A DNA stretch of 64,000 bases. Origin: Trochalopteron elliotii (Eukaryota; Chordata; Aves; Passeriformes; Leiothrichidae). The stretch's first letter is position 1; every line of letters starts with the position of its first letter. Position numbers and translations under genes: made by a program. The notes under the pieces are model-generated. The model saw nothing but the letters and a program-made list of their open reading frames with translations, had not been told where the DNA came from and did not search any database. The stretch covers positions 1,638,301 through 1,702,300 of the forward strand of contig JANPWX010000081.1 in assembly GCA_024734555.1 (NCBI GenBank). The letters are read 5' to 3'. Shown here piece after piece: positions 1 through 11,303 of this stretch.

Positions 1-316
1 CATTATTTTAAATTTAGTGTTTATTTAATATTTCCTTATATTATTTTCTAAATGCAAAAAGCATAATAATTGCATAAAGATCCAATCCTATTAAACATCT
101 ATTGTGAAATTCAACAATGTTACCCTCAGATTTGGATATTATCACATAATTATTTGAAACTATATGAACTCATGTTTGAATGTTCTACACACAAGTGACT
201 GTAGAAATCTACCCATCAAAATCTTGCATACATTCATAGTAGAAATTGCTCTCCATCGTGAATGTTTGGATGAAAAATTTCTGCCTCTGTAAAGATGGTC
301 CTGAGATGGTCAATAG

Positions 317-886
317 TGTTGTGGTTAAACCCTTTTGGGCAGACAAGCACCACACAGCAGCTCACTCACTCCTGCAGTGGAGTGGAGGGATAGAAGTAAG
401 ACATCTCTTGGACTGAGATAAAGACAGTTTAACAGGTAAAGAAAAAGCCACAAACCCAAGCAAAGCAAAATGAGGAGTTCATTCACCACTTCCCATGGGC
501 AGGCAAGTGTTCAGCAGGAAAGGATTCATTGCTCCATTAATGCAATGGTGGCTTGGAGAGACAAATACCATTGTTCTGAATGCTCCCCTTCCTCCCTGAT
601 TCCCAGATTTTATTGCTGGACACGAGCTCCACATGGTCTGGGATATCCCTGTGGTCACTTGGGTTTAGCTGTCTCAGCTGTGTCTCCTCCCAGTTTCTTG
701 TGCCTTCCCAGACTGCTCACAGGGGAATGGTGCAAGAGACAGAGGAGGTTCTGACACTGTGAGCTCAGCTCAGCAACTAAACAGCTGAAACAGCCCTGTG
801 CTATCAACTCTGATTTCAACACAAATCCAAACTGCAGCAATTTACCAGTTGATGAAAAGAAAGTCAACTTTATCCCAACCAAAACA
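317..886 (-). mobile_element. Solo LTR of an avian endogenous retrovirus (older copy)
   Basis: This 570-bp block aligns by eye over its whole length with the better preserved LTR at 23670-24254. Shared landmarks include the end TGTTGTGGTTAAACCC (TGTCATGGTTTAACC in the other copy), the middle CCTGTGGTCACTTGGG, and the far end that reads TGTTTTGGTTGGGATAAAG on the minus strand. Transcriptional sense is minus, because in the family the TATA box and ATTAAA signal read that way; here both are mutated. It has TG...CA termini but no exact target duplication (AATAG at 312-316 against ATGAG at 887-891), as expected for an old insertion. No internal retroviral sequence flanks it, so it is a solo LTR. 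The open frames at 470-762 lie inside it and are not genes. Confidence 0.82.
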
Positions 887-3800
887 ATGAGAAAATATAG
901 TTTTGCCTAAGTATACAGTAATGGAATAATTAAATTTAGCAATGCAAATTCTGTAAATACAGTGTCAAATCCAACTTTTATAGGCACTGGCCCTTTGATG
1001 ACAAAAAAATTGTTTTTTTTAAAAAAAGTTATTATGCCATCAAGCAATGAAAGCTGTAGTCTTCAAGTCCATTAATAAAGGTTAGCATGTCTGGCATTTA
1101 CCATTTTCACCTACTTGGAAAGCAGTCTAGATCTAATTTAATATCTACTAGGGAGTCAAGTTGATCTACTTTGCATACATAGAAATTTCCAGTTCATATC
1201 CCAGTATGGCAGCCAAATTCATGATGCACTTCTTCAGTGGAGAGGTGGAGAGGTATGCTGAAAGCCTTGGATTTACTCAGAAACCTCATCTGCATTATTG
1301 ATATATGTGTTTTTTTCCATTTTGCACTTTGTAGGACAAAAAATCTGGAACAGTAACAGATTTTGAAAGTTATTTTTACCTACAGCCAATAGACTTAACA
1401 GTGAAATGGCTGCCAGGGTTTTCAAGCATGCAAAGCTTCTTCATTTCTTCATCACCTTGCTATATTAATGTACCTCAATTTGTTTGGAGGGTTTTTTTAT
1501 TAAAACAAGATACTATTTATTTCATGCACTGTAACCTCTATTCATGGGAATTAATATTAATCTTTGATAGCTGAGTATTTAATACTACAGGAAAAGAGCA
1601 TAAACATTCGTGAGAAGCCTCCTCATCTCTTCCATCCCTTCTTCTGATTCCTGCTCCAGCCCCTCAAACTTGACAGGATTCAGTTTCCTTGTTTTGTCTA
1701 TTTGAAAGTTAAGCATTCTTATATCTTTAAGGGGCAAGAGAGGGACATGATCCAATGGAGGTTTATTCCATCTTAGACATGAACCTGGAAAGGTTAAATT
1801 TACCCCAAGAAGTAGATGTTTACTAATAATACCAGAAATAACCCAGAAATTTTTTTGAACCAGACACACAGTCTTTAAATATTTGCCAGGCACTATGAAG
1901 AGCACACTGTATTTGTCCATAGTTCCCCACAGTGACATAAGCAGAAGAGGAATCTCACCATATCTTCAATACTGGAGCATAAGGTGCTTGCATCTGAATG
2001 AAATTCCTCCCTTTTAAGCAGAACTCTTGGAGCTGGAAATATTTCTCACCATGGCTATTTCAGATTAGATCCTGCTGCTGTGATCCTGATCACATCCATG
2101 TGATCTTTTCACCGGCTGTTGCTTTTGGAATGGTGTGCCTTTGTTGTCCCACCTCAGGGTGCACTCCACGTCCTACCCCCCTGTCGCTGTAGGACACAGA
2201 AGAAAGACTCCAAATATTTCAGAAGGCAAAGAGCGTAGAAAAAGAAGGCTTTCATTGTCTAATTCTTCTTATTATTTTATTCTTACCTAATAATAAGAAT
2301 ATAATTCTTATTATTATTCTTACCTTTTGTAAGGTGTTCCCATACAGATTTAACATGATTGGTGAATAGGAACAACACCTCTCTAATCCCAGTCTAATTG
2401 GTTAAACTAGAGAAACAGCAAAACACCACCTGGAGAAAGATTGTTTTGAGAAGGGACAGTTGTTTGCCAAGATTGTTTTGAGAAGAAACTTTCTTGAGAA
2501 ATTTTTCCTTGGGAAAAAATTAGCAGCTGCTAGCAGTCTAAAATTTCTCAGACCCAGAAATATCAGGGCCCCAAGCCTTCTTGAATGAGTTGTACATGAG
2601 TTGGCCACTACTGTTGTCCCAAGTGTAGCAAGAGTCTCTTTGCTCTTACTCAGATGCCAGTGCAGGTAGCAGTGCATTGTAAGGATCTGCAGTGAAATAA
2701 TATCTTAGCAATTGAAAACAATTTCAATTTGAATTTAGGAGAAAAGAAGTCTGTTCTGTTTTAGAAAATTATATATTATACTGCAATTGAAATGATTAAA
2801 GGGAGTGCTTTTTCAGCTTAGAGGTTTCTCATTATCTTAGATTTTAAGTATGATTGTTGGATTTCCAGCAGAGAGAAACAGTTGTGAAAAACATTTTGCT
2901 ACAGTTAGTTAATTCTTCCCTACATGTGCTATATTCAATGTGTCCATTTTAAAACCAAATGAGGCAGCTCTGTCTTTCTTAGAATCTACAGCAAACCCTA
3001 GATGTGCCACTTTTAGAGTATGCTTATTTCTATGGGAATATGGGTTCCTAATCTTTATTACATGTTAAAATTAAAATTATAAAAACCCTGAATTTTTCAT
3101 AATAGCAGGAAATACACAGGTGGCTGAAGGATTTTTATTGTTCTTCAGTTTGGCTCTTAAACTAAGAAATATTATTTTTAGAAGTGTGTTAAGTAAGAAA
3201 ACCCATGCTTGTAGAATTGTCTCAGAAGACAATATGGGATGGTCAACTCATTAACCTCTGAGTATTTTGCCTGCAATGTATTGACACATTGCTAGACATA
3301 ATTCCCTTCAGTAGTGGCCATTCATGATACTAGGTAGAAACCAAGGTGTCATAAAACAAAACAAAACATCAAATCAAATCAAACCAAAAAATATTTTTTA
3401 AAATCCTCTTAAAAACTAGTTCTGCCTCCTACAATAGAGTCTGGTACAAGAAGTTAGGCACTGAAAGATGTAGGGAATGTTCAAGCCTTCTATAGGAAGA
3501 ATTGTAACTTTGAAATAATGCTTTATTACTACTTCTAACAGGAAGCTTCAGCTTTATTTGAAAGAGTTACTTGCTTTTATTGCCAGACACATTTGTGACT
3601 AAAATCAGTGCCCAGAATTCTCTGCCATACTGTGAAGTCAAGTCCTACAGAATCCAAAGAAAGGAGTGAAAGTCATCTTAACAAATTAAAGAATCTGCAA
3701 TGTAGGTGTTTTCTTCTGTTTGATTGACCTGAATGTCCTTTGGAGTAAATGGAAGTGGCGTCCAAAACATGTCAGATGTATTGCATCACACAAGTGATTG

Positions 3801-5369
3801 TTTAATTCCACTGAGCAAGGGTCAGTTAGCTTTCAGGTAGACTGTGCTAATGTAGACTTTGAAAAAGTTAAAGTAAGATCCAGTCTTAATTATTCCTTTG
3901 CTAAGAAAGGAATTTAAATTCCCTGGCTCATGGTGTGTTTTTCATTAAGGAATCACAAGCATGATTAATGCTGAGCTCCATCAATGATCTCTCCTCTCTT
4001 GTCATGAAGAAGTGGTTTAGGCCACTTAAAGAATCATTGCCAAAGGTACTCCTCAAAGCAGATTTTACCATGAATTTGTGACTTTAACAGAGTCAGTGGC
4101 AAGGTTCACTCTATTACTTACTACATGGTGAAACATGCAAAGGAAAATCACGTTAGAAGCAATTTAGAATGACTTACATGGAAACCAGGGTTGCAAAGGG
4201 GTAAGGGTGCAAAAGAGTTTAACAGCACTTAATCATTGACTAATTTAACATTTACAAAGTGATTTGATAGAGTTTACTACAATTGCAACAGTGATTTAAT
4301 TATAGATCTGAGCAGCAGCATTCGTACTGTACTAGCTAGAGGGTATGTAAATCAATACATATACACACAAACACAGAGTTGTATACATTTTAATGCATAA
4401 AGGCATACCTACCTGTTAAAAATTCCCCAATCCATCCTGCTCCACAGAGTGGCAGTGTGGTTGTCTCTGTGCCTGTAAAAATATTAATGCCCTACTTAAT
4501 TGTAATTTGAGAGAATTTTTTTTTTGTTGTTACCTACTTATCAAGGTTTTGTTAAATGTGAGTGAGTAGTATTATATATGCAAGGCAGCCTTTGGAACAG
4601 TGCCACTCACTTAGCTATTCTCCACACTCTCACATACAGAATAGTATTCAATAACAAGCATAATACAACAGAAATTAGAAAACTTATTATGGGCTGCAGC
4701 ATCTGAAGTAGAGTTTCTGTCACTGTTGGTAACCATATGAATCAGGGCTCCCACTGGCACTGATTTCATTCTTCTGCACTCCCAGGATATAGTATATCGT
4801 CTCTGTGTCATGATGAATATGGACTAGAGCTTTCTGTCCATTGTTCCAGGCATGTTCTAGCAGTTGACACAGGCCATCATGTTGCAGTAGTTTCTTTACC
4901 AATGTAAGATTCATTCCAAAGAGGGTAGGCATTAAATCTTTATATGGTGTGTAACTAGATTATAACAGTAGCTAGGTTGTGACATGATCTGAAAGCTAAA
5001 ATCAGTTCCTACAATTTTGGTAAAATTACAGATATTTGAGTGATTACTCATCTCTACAGTGGTGTTCACTGTAAGGATAGTGTCACAAATAGTTCTCATA
5101 CAGACACATCTACTTCCAGCATATTCAAGTCCAGTTTCAGGAGTTTCATCAGGATGTATTTCGAAATGGCATTTGTTCAGTGTCAAAGACAAATGTCTTA
5201 GGCCTTGATGGTATTATTTTTGCAATTAAATCCTTGTTTTTCCCATACAACACATACATCAACATTGGCAATTTAACATTTGTTCCCATTTTGTTGGGCC
5301 TGTACTCCCTGTTCTATTGGTTAAAGTATAGTTCCTTTGTGATTTAATCCCAGTACCATGATCTCCACA
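887..5369. other. Unannotated intergenic or intronic DNA
   Basis: AT-rich sequence with no recognisable gene or well-supported repeat. It contains a small A/T palindromic run near 1007-1028, a hairpin at 2288-2316 and an A/C-rich tract at 3353-3390. The open frames at 1585-1938 and 2402-2677 on the minus strand have no recognisable domain. The segment 4611-5280 is mildly coding-like on the minus strand and is treated as a finding. Confidence 0.6.
2288..2316. repeat. Perfect 13-bp inverted repeat, 3-base loop
   Basis: Arms TAATAATAAGAAT (2288-2300) and ATTCTTATTATTA (2304-2316) are exact complements. They sit inside a longer TTATTATT-type stretch (about 2265-2322), so the hairpin may be a by-product of opposing trinucleotide-like repeats. 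Confidence 0.85.
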
Positions 5370-5960
5370 CAACCTTCTCTTCTCCAGGCTAAACAACCCC
5401 AGCATTCTCCACCTGTTCTCATAAAGGAAGTGATTCCATCTTCTTATCGATGTCGTGGCCTCCTATGGATTTATTCCAAAAGATTCTGTGCATATAGCTC
5501 TGTCTGTTCTATCTAAGAATGCATAGCAAGGTTACATTATGTCTAGAGTTTGTCTATCTTTGCAAAAGGCAGTGTCACTAAACTTTAAACTAGATCTTAG
5601 GCCTTCCTTTACTAGCTAATACAGGCACCTAAAATCCTCTATTTATTTAAGGCTAGACTTGTATTTCTACTTCATATCTGTGTTGATTTATGTATTTTAG
5701 ATTTTCTGAAGGTTCTAATTTGATTCTCACATTTCTGAACACTTCTGGGCCTGTATGGATCTGGCCTGGGGGGATTCATACTCCCACACACCAGAACTGC
5801 ATGCACTGCTCCACGTGGGGATCCCACAAGAGCAGAATAGAGGGGCAGAACCTTCTCCTTCAACCTGCTGCTTATGCTGCTTTTGATGCAGCCCAGCATT
5901 TGGTTTGCTTCCTGAAGTGGGAGTGCTCAGATAGTGCTACTGTTGAATATAGTTTATTTT
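5370..5960 (-). mobile_element. CR1 LINE fragment, interrupted
   Basis: In plus orientation the sequence carries antisense CR1 landmarks: CTTCTCCAGGCTAAACAACC near 5390, a TCTTATCGATGTCGTGGCCTCC-like stretch near 5440-5465, then TCCCACAAGAGCAGAATAG near 5822 and CTTTTGATGCAGCCCAGCAT near 5880. These occur in the order expected for the distal part of the avian CR1 ORF2 region, so the element lies on the minus strand. The two recognisable parts (about 5370-5515 and 5740-5945) are separated by roughly 220 bases that do not resemble CR1, indicating an insertion or strong decay. Divergence is high. The frames at 5672-5962 are within it. Confidence 0.8.
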
Positions 5961-6087
5961 GATGTAGCATCAGCTAACCTCAGGACACCAGCCTGGAAGG
6001 CCTCCTGTCACTAGCATTTTTGCAGGACATTTGCTACTGCCATTGTTCCAAATTCATCTGCTTTAGAGTCTGACCCTGCTGGGAAAC

Positions 6088-6239
6088 CTGCAGAAAATAA
6101 TAGTGCTTGTTTCTGTTGTCGTTGATTCTTACATACAGTGTAAGTTTTTGCTCTAGGACTTGTACAATTTTTTTTGTCGCCATCCTCATATCTTCTTGTT
6201 CTTTTATGGTCACTTCTCCCAGTGGCAGTTTTGCTGGGA
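6088..6239 (-). other. Exon-like open segment (unproven)
   Basis: On the minus strand a pyrimidine-rich stretch ending TGTTGCTTTCAG precedes position 6239, and CTGCAG followed by GTTTCC ends the segment at 6088. The 152 bases between are open in one frame, encoding a charged peptide containing ...EVTIKEQEDMRMATKK... and ...LTLYVRINDNRN.... I do not recognise the family. Open stretches of this length are common by chance here, and GTTTCC is a weak donor. The alternative is that this is intronic noise or decayed coding sequence. Confidence 0.15.
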
Positions 6240-6302
6240 CTGAAAGCAACAGGATACAATTGGAAGCTACCACTAATTTAATATTACTGCTTTTTAAAAA
6301 AC

Positions 6303-6320
6303 ATATATATATATTATATT
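6303..6320. repeat. (AT)n microsatellite
   Basis: Alternating AT run beginning ATATATATATATATT, next to an A-rich segment. Confidence 0.8.
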
Positions 6321-9300
6321 TTATTACATGAAATTTTGACTGTGTTCATTCCTATCTATTGGGATTTGAAGTGGCCTATTATTTTCCATTGTCTCTCCCC
6401 GTGAAAGACAGCCAGCTCTTGAGGGAAAAATAAAAAAAAATAAAAAAAAAAGAAAGAAGGAAAAGGACATGTGATTCCATAGAATTAGATGGGTAAATTT
6501 AGAGCTATCACCCCTATTCACCCCCTACTTCAGTGTTCGTATAAATTATGACCTGGCTGTTCAAAATCATCTACTTATGTGTTCTTTGTCTACACTGAGG
6601 AGTTACAAAGGTACCTTAAGGGAATGATAGGGGTGCTCATAGAATGTCTTGACAAGGTGCACTTTAGGGAAAGTGATAGCAAGTTTAATGTGCAAATGTG
6701 TAGGCACTCAAGCTATCTGGTGCTTTTAAATATCAATTTTTCTGACAATAGATCTGCCTCACCCCATATACATTCTGTACTTCCCTTTGTATCAAAGAGC
6801 AATAGCGTAAAAATATCTCATGATACAATGCAAAGGTTATCCTAACTAAAAGTGACTTAATCCTTAGTCATTTTTCTGAAAGCAATTGTTATAAACTCAC
6901 TCTCATTCCACTCACTAGACCATCAGAGCTAGATCTGCGATACAGTCTAATTTATATCTTCTGAATGCCAAAATGTTCTTTCCCCATATTTAGCTCATAC
7001 GAAATATAAAAAAGTGAGATAACTTTTGTCTCTAATACTTTTCCCCAGAACTATAAGTTTTACTATTTCATCTTTAACACCACAATTAAAAAAAAAGCAC
7101 CACAAAATCTTTGCAGAAGAAAACACTCATATTAATAATGTAGATTCATCATTTTATGTAGCTGAAAAGTAGCTGTTATATCCTCTCTAGCAATATGCAA
7201 TTTCAGAATCATGACATCTTTGCCCTCTGACTTAGCTGGAGAATAACCAGCACATTTGAAATATATAATCTTTATGAGGTTCATTCATCTAAGTTTTCTT
7301 TTTGTATGCTTATATCATAAACTCCATGAGTCCTATCAAGATTTAAGTGTACTCCTTAAGTGTAACTTCCTTCAGAAAAGAGGAATTTCTCAGCTAAGAT
7401 CAGTTGCCAGTTCATGTCTGACCCATATAGACATCACAGTAGTGTCTCTCAAACTTGTCTGTGCAGAAATATGCTGTGGATTATCTGCTGAAATTTGGTG
7501 TGCTGTAAGAATATCTTGGAAGTATATCTCAGAAGTGTATGTGATCCATATACCTTTAAACCATTATAAATAAATGCCATGCCATTATGAAAACAAATTA
7601 ATTTACAAAGAAAAAAAATGAGCTAAGTTATAAAGACGGAAGTGTCAGAAAAGAAAATATTTGGATTATTTCAAAATCAAATCCCGGTAAAGCTGGATGG
7701 AGATCTCTCTAGAAATTGTACCAAATTGACACATACCCTGAAATTCAGAAACTTGTATCTTCTGCCAGCTAGCTATACATCTTCAGATTATGTTCATAAG
7801 AAAGATGGTTTGGACAGAATGCTAGCTTGCATGTTTATGCCATTTTATTTAACTTCAAAAATCTTTTCTTGTCATTGAAAATGATGAGAGACAGCTTACC
7901 ATGAAGAAGTTTCTTTCCTGGATCACCAGTGGCTCTTACTTCTCTTTAGATGCTAATGTAGTTTGGACAGAATTGGTGCAGACATCTCCTCTCTCTTACT
8001 TAAACCAGCAAGTCATTAACCTCTGAGTAAAACGTTCTTTCTTACCTAGTACAGCAATACAGATATTTCAATTAGCATTTATTTCCATTTATCAAACATT
8101 ATACTTTACCAAATGATATAGAACAAGTTATTTTTGCTAACTTCATTTATACAAATAAAGGAGATTAATACTTTTTTCATTATAAGCTCAGAATTGAGAC
8201 CAGATGTGATTGCAGATTAGTGTCTCTGAAGTGATGACCACAACATTTATGACAACTGACTCCAACATTTGCCTTTGAAGAACCTTATAACATTCTCTTT
8301 TTTTGAAATACAGTATAAGACCTGGCCTAAAGCATAAAGCAAAAGTAAGGGTAGAGAAAAATATAACGAGTTCTTCTTAGAAAAAAATGCCTGAAAAATG
8401 TTTCTAAGCTTTGATATGTTCAAGATATAGATAAACTGGTTTATCACTGGTTATGTTACACAATTAATATCAATTTCAAAGTTTTAACAGGAGGATGAAT
8501 TGCTTCTCCAAAACACAAAAAAAATAAGCAGATAGCTTTGCATTGATACGATTTTGGTCAAATTGAATGATGCCAAGAAAACAGCTGTTCATTTTTTCAG
8601 TTTTACTTGTATTCTCCTTTTCTGTGTTACTGGTGGAATTTGAGTCTGAGGCCTGCAACAGCCTGTTTTTCTCTCCTATTTTCAATTCTAAAACTATTGT
8701 ATAATTGCCACTACTTGGCAACCTTTTCCTCCTAGTGTGCAAAGCTCTTCTTGCAATGTCTCTTACTTTATTGCCCTGTGAAGTAACCGCAGCCAAAACA
8801 GTGGGAATGCAAACCTCTTCATGCTATCAGGGAGTACCCACAGGATACTGACAGTCTATTTTAAACTGTTTATATTTTTTCACAATTGAAGTTCGTCCCG
8901 CATCTGCATGGATTCGTTTCACAAGAATACCATTTTCCTTTTCCTGAATTAAATTAGTTTAGGTTTAAGAAGTCTTAATTAATTTTATAAAAGAGAATGT
9001 ACTATGATATATACTAAAGAGACCACCATGCCACTCAGCAAGCTGACAACCAAAGTATCCATAACTATCCACACCTTCCATTCTCCTTGTAAGAATTAGA
9101 AAATTAAAATAAAGAATTATTACCTCTTGTATTCCACCATTCTTGGATGGTATGTTTGGTTCTTGGATGTTTTCTAGATATCTGAAATCTGTTATACTTT
9201 TAAATTATTACATTGTCCATCTTTTACCCAGAAGAATTTTGCCCATCTCAGAAGGAATGTTAATTTCTTTTTTTCTCTCAAAACTAGTATGTGTTCTTGT

Positions 9301-10565
9301 GTAGCCTTTTAAACTGGTGGCTTTCTCGTTTTTATGAAGTGCCCTTGTGTCTCCTATGTATCAATTTCACATTTAATGGTTTCCATAAGAAATGCTGTAT
9401 CTGTAGTTAATGTTCTGTTCAAGTACAAATTTACCAGCCTCCATACAATTATACTGTGTTTTATGCTCAAATCAAAGCTGAATAATGGAGAGTGAATTCA
9501 ATAATGAGAAAGGGGATTGGGAAGGACTTCAACTCATAAACATATTTTGGTTTTCTATTAGCATACAACTTGCTGTCAAGAGTCCCACTTATCTGCTTTG
9601 GCTTTTGATCTAAAATGAAAAGGTGTATTTGTGCCCCTGAATGGTTTAATAATACTTACAGTTGAAAGATAGATACAACATACACAATCCTAATGTTTTC
9701 CTTCCAGTGTGGGGAATTCTGAGATTTAAGAAGCCGAAAATCACTTTCATACTGGAGTTTACAAACTGAGATCAGAAGCTTGGAGGCAGTGAGTATGCCT
9801 ACCTTAACAAATAATTTGGTGCAATATCAGCAGTCAAATAGACTGAGCTGGTTTGTGTCAAGGCCTAAATTTTATGTCTTTTTAGGTTTTGGAGTTTTAC
9901 TTCAGAATAGATTCAGACCCATCCCTGTGACTGCATGTCATCTCCATGTGTGTGGCTCAAAGCTGCCCACAGGGAGCAGATTTGGTGCGCACATGGGGGA
10001 TTCTCTCTGAAAGGAATTGGATTCAAGCCTTCTCTGTCAACTTTGTCTGTACACGGTGAATAGAGCACATGTCATGTAGAACTGCACAGCAGCTCTGAAC
10101 AGCTCGATAAAATCCACAGGAAGATCTTCTTAATGGGATGTAGATTCATTGTTTCTTAATACAGTCCTGACTATATTTATTCACTCTATTGAAAATAACA
10201 GAGAACAAGCAGATTTAAATGCCAGGGGAAGAGGAGACTTTCACCAGCTTTGAAAACATAGTCAAGAAAGAATCTACATGCCCTAACATATGCTGCAATA
10301 TTTTCTTAATTGCAGAACAAGCATGGTTTCTGCTTCAGTTTTGACTTTTGTAGCCCTCTGTTTGTCCTCCATGGAGCCTGGGTATTGAGCTAGAGGGAAA
10401 TTTTAACTGACCTAGTATGAGCAGTCTCAGCCCCAGTCATTCATGGTAACCTTTAAAACAGAAGTTTTTGATATGTGAGATTGCCAGTTACCACTGAAAG
10501 ACTCATTATTATTGTAGCTTTTTTGTCAGTTTGGAACTTATGAGAAGTGCCAAAGTTTTCAAAAG

Positions 10566-10614
10566 TACATATATATTTATATATATATTTATATTTATTT
10601 ATATTTATATATTT
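10566..10614. repeat. AT-rich simple repeat (ATATTT-type)
   Basis: A run of about 50 bases composed only of A and T apart from its edges, with TATATTTATAT and TATTTATATTT units. It is a low-complexity, easily melted tract just upstream of the LTR at 10737. Confidence 0.85.
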
Positions 10615-10736
10615 GGTATCCTGAACTCTGTACTGACTGTGTATCCTTACTGTGAAGACAGTGGTACTGTTTTCTTAGTGCTTATGTTTTGACTAAAGTT
10701 CCAGAACTGACCGATTTCTTTTCCAGCATAGTCTAG

Positions 10737-10821
10737 TGTTGCAGAATTCCTCAGGGAAGGTGGACATGATGTCTACCTAGGCCTTGAACTACCCGAGTTG
10801 AGGCCTTAACAGAGGCCTGAG
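10737..10821 (+). repeat. Left arm of 85-bp terminal inverted repeat
   Basis: Identical to the reverse complement of 11153-11237 over all 85 positions. Identity stops exactly where GATAAAAAGG begins on this side. It contains repeated AGGCCT cores. Confidence 0.95.
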
Positions 10822-11152
10822 ATAAAAAGGAAGTTGGAGTATAGAGAGAACGCAGATCAAGCCACTATGGTTAATAGCTACGTTCTACTTTATTCAGCTA
10901 AGATGGCTACATTTATACAGTTCCATATAGTTTACAATTCACAGCAGCTCTCTGTTGGTATACAGCAGAGAGAAGGACGACATCATACTTTGTTTTACTA
11001 ACTCTTAAGGTGGCTATCACGTGCCCACTAACAAATCCATTCAGTGACCTTCACAACCCTATTATCTTTCCCCCGACACCTTAACTGCTAATTTCTAACT
11101 GCGCCACACTTGGCTAAGAATTTCTAGCTGCGTCACAGGCTTCAAGGCCTCA

Positions 11153-11237
11153 CTCAGGCCTCTGTTAAGGCCTCAACTCGGGTAGTTCAAGGCCTAGGTA
11201 GACATCATGTCCACCTTCCCTGAGGAATTCTGCAACA
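11153..11237 (-). repeat. Right arm of 85-bp terminal inverted repeat
   Basis: Perfect reverse complement of 10737-10821. A decamer from within it, TTCAAGGCCT (11186-11195), is repeated directly just inside the arm at 11141-11150, so the arm boundary has its own small duplication. Confidence 0.95.
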
Positions 11238-11258
11238 GTCTAGTTCGAGTGTGTCAGA

Positions 11259-11303
11259 AAAAAACCAAACAAACCCAATCAACCAACCAACCAACCAAAA
11301 AAC
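11259..11303 (+). repeat. A/C-rich tract with (CCAA)n
   Basis: An AAAAAAACCAAACAAACCC stretch followed by five CAAC/CCAA units, 15 bases beyond the LTR target duplication. One of many same-type A/C-rich tracts in the window. Confidence 0.85.

Larger units (their letters stand above)
5961..10736. other. Unannotated intergenic or intronic DNA
   Basis: No recognised gene or transposon. Simple sequence is present: an AT dinucleotide run, an A-rich tract at 6427-6456 and an AT-only tract at 10566-10614. Two minus-strand segments (6088-6239 and 8838-8943) are open between plausible splice signals, but no protein family is recognised. Confidence 0.55.
10737..11237 (-). mobile_element. LTR-like element with 85-bp perfect terminal inverted repeats and 6-bp TSD
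   Basis: The 501-bp element begins TGTTGCAGAATTCC and ends GGAATTCTGCAACA. It is flanked by exact GTCTAG duplications at 10731-10736 and 11238-11243. The TG...CA ends and a 6-bp target duplication fit a retroviral LTR, a length often seen with class II (ERVK-like) integrases. On the minus strand a TATAAA (10912-10917) lies shortly upstream of an AATAAA (10889-10894), the promoter/poly(A) order of an LTR, so sense is minus and the element is a solo LTR. Unusually, its two ends (10737-10821 and 11153-11237) are perfect inverted complements over 85 bases, far longer than normal LTR end repeats. A fold-back or MITE-like element is the alternative. The perfect arms and duplication suggest a young insertion. 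Confidence 0.88.

Noticed and set aside
470..762. Overlapping open frames near the window start
   Set aside because: They are inside the LTR 317-886, and homologous peptides arise in the other LTR copy for the same reason.
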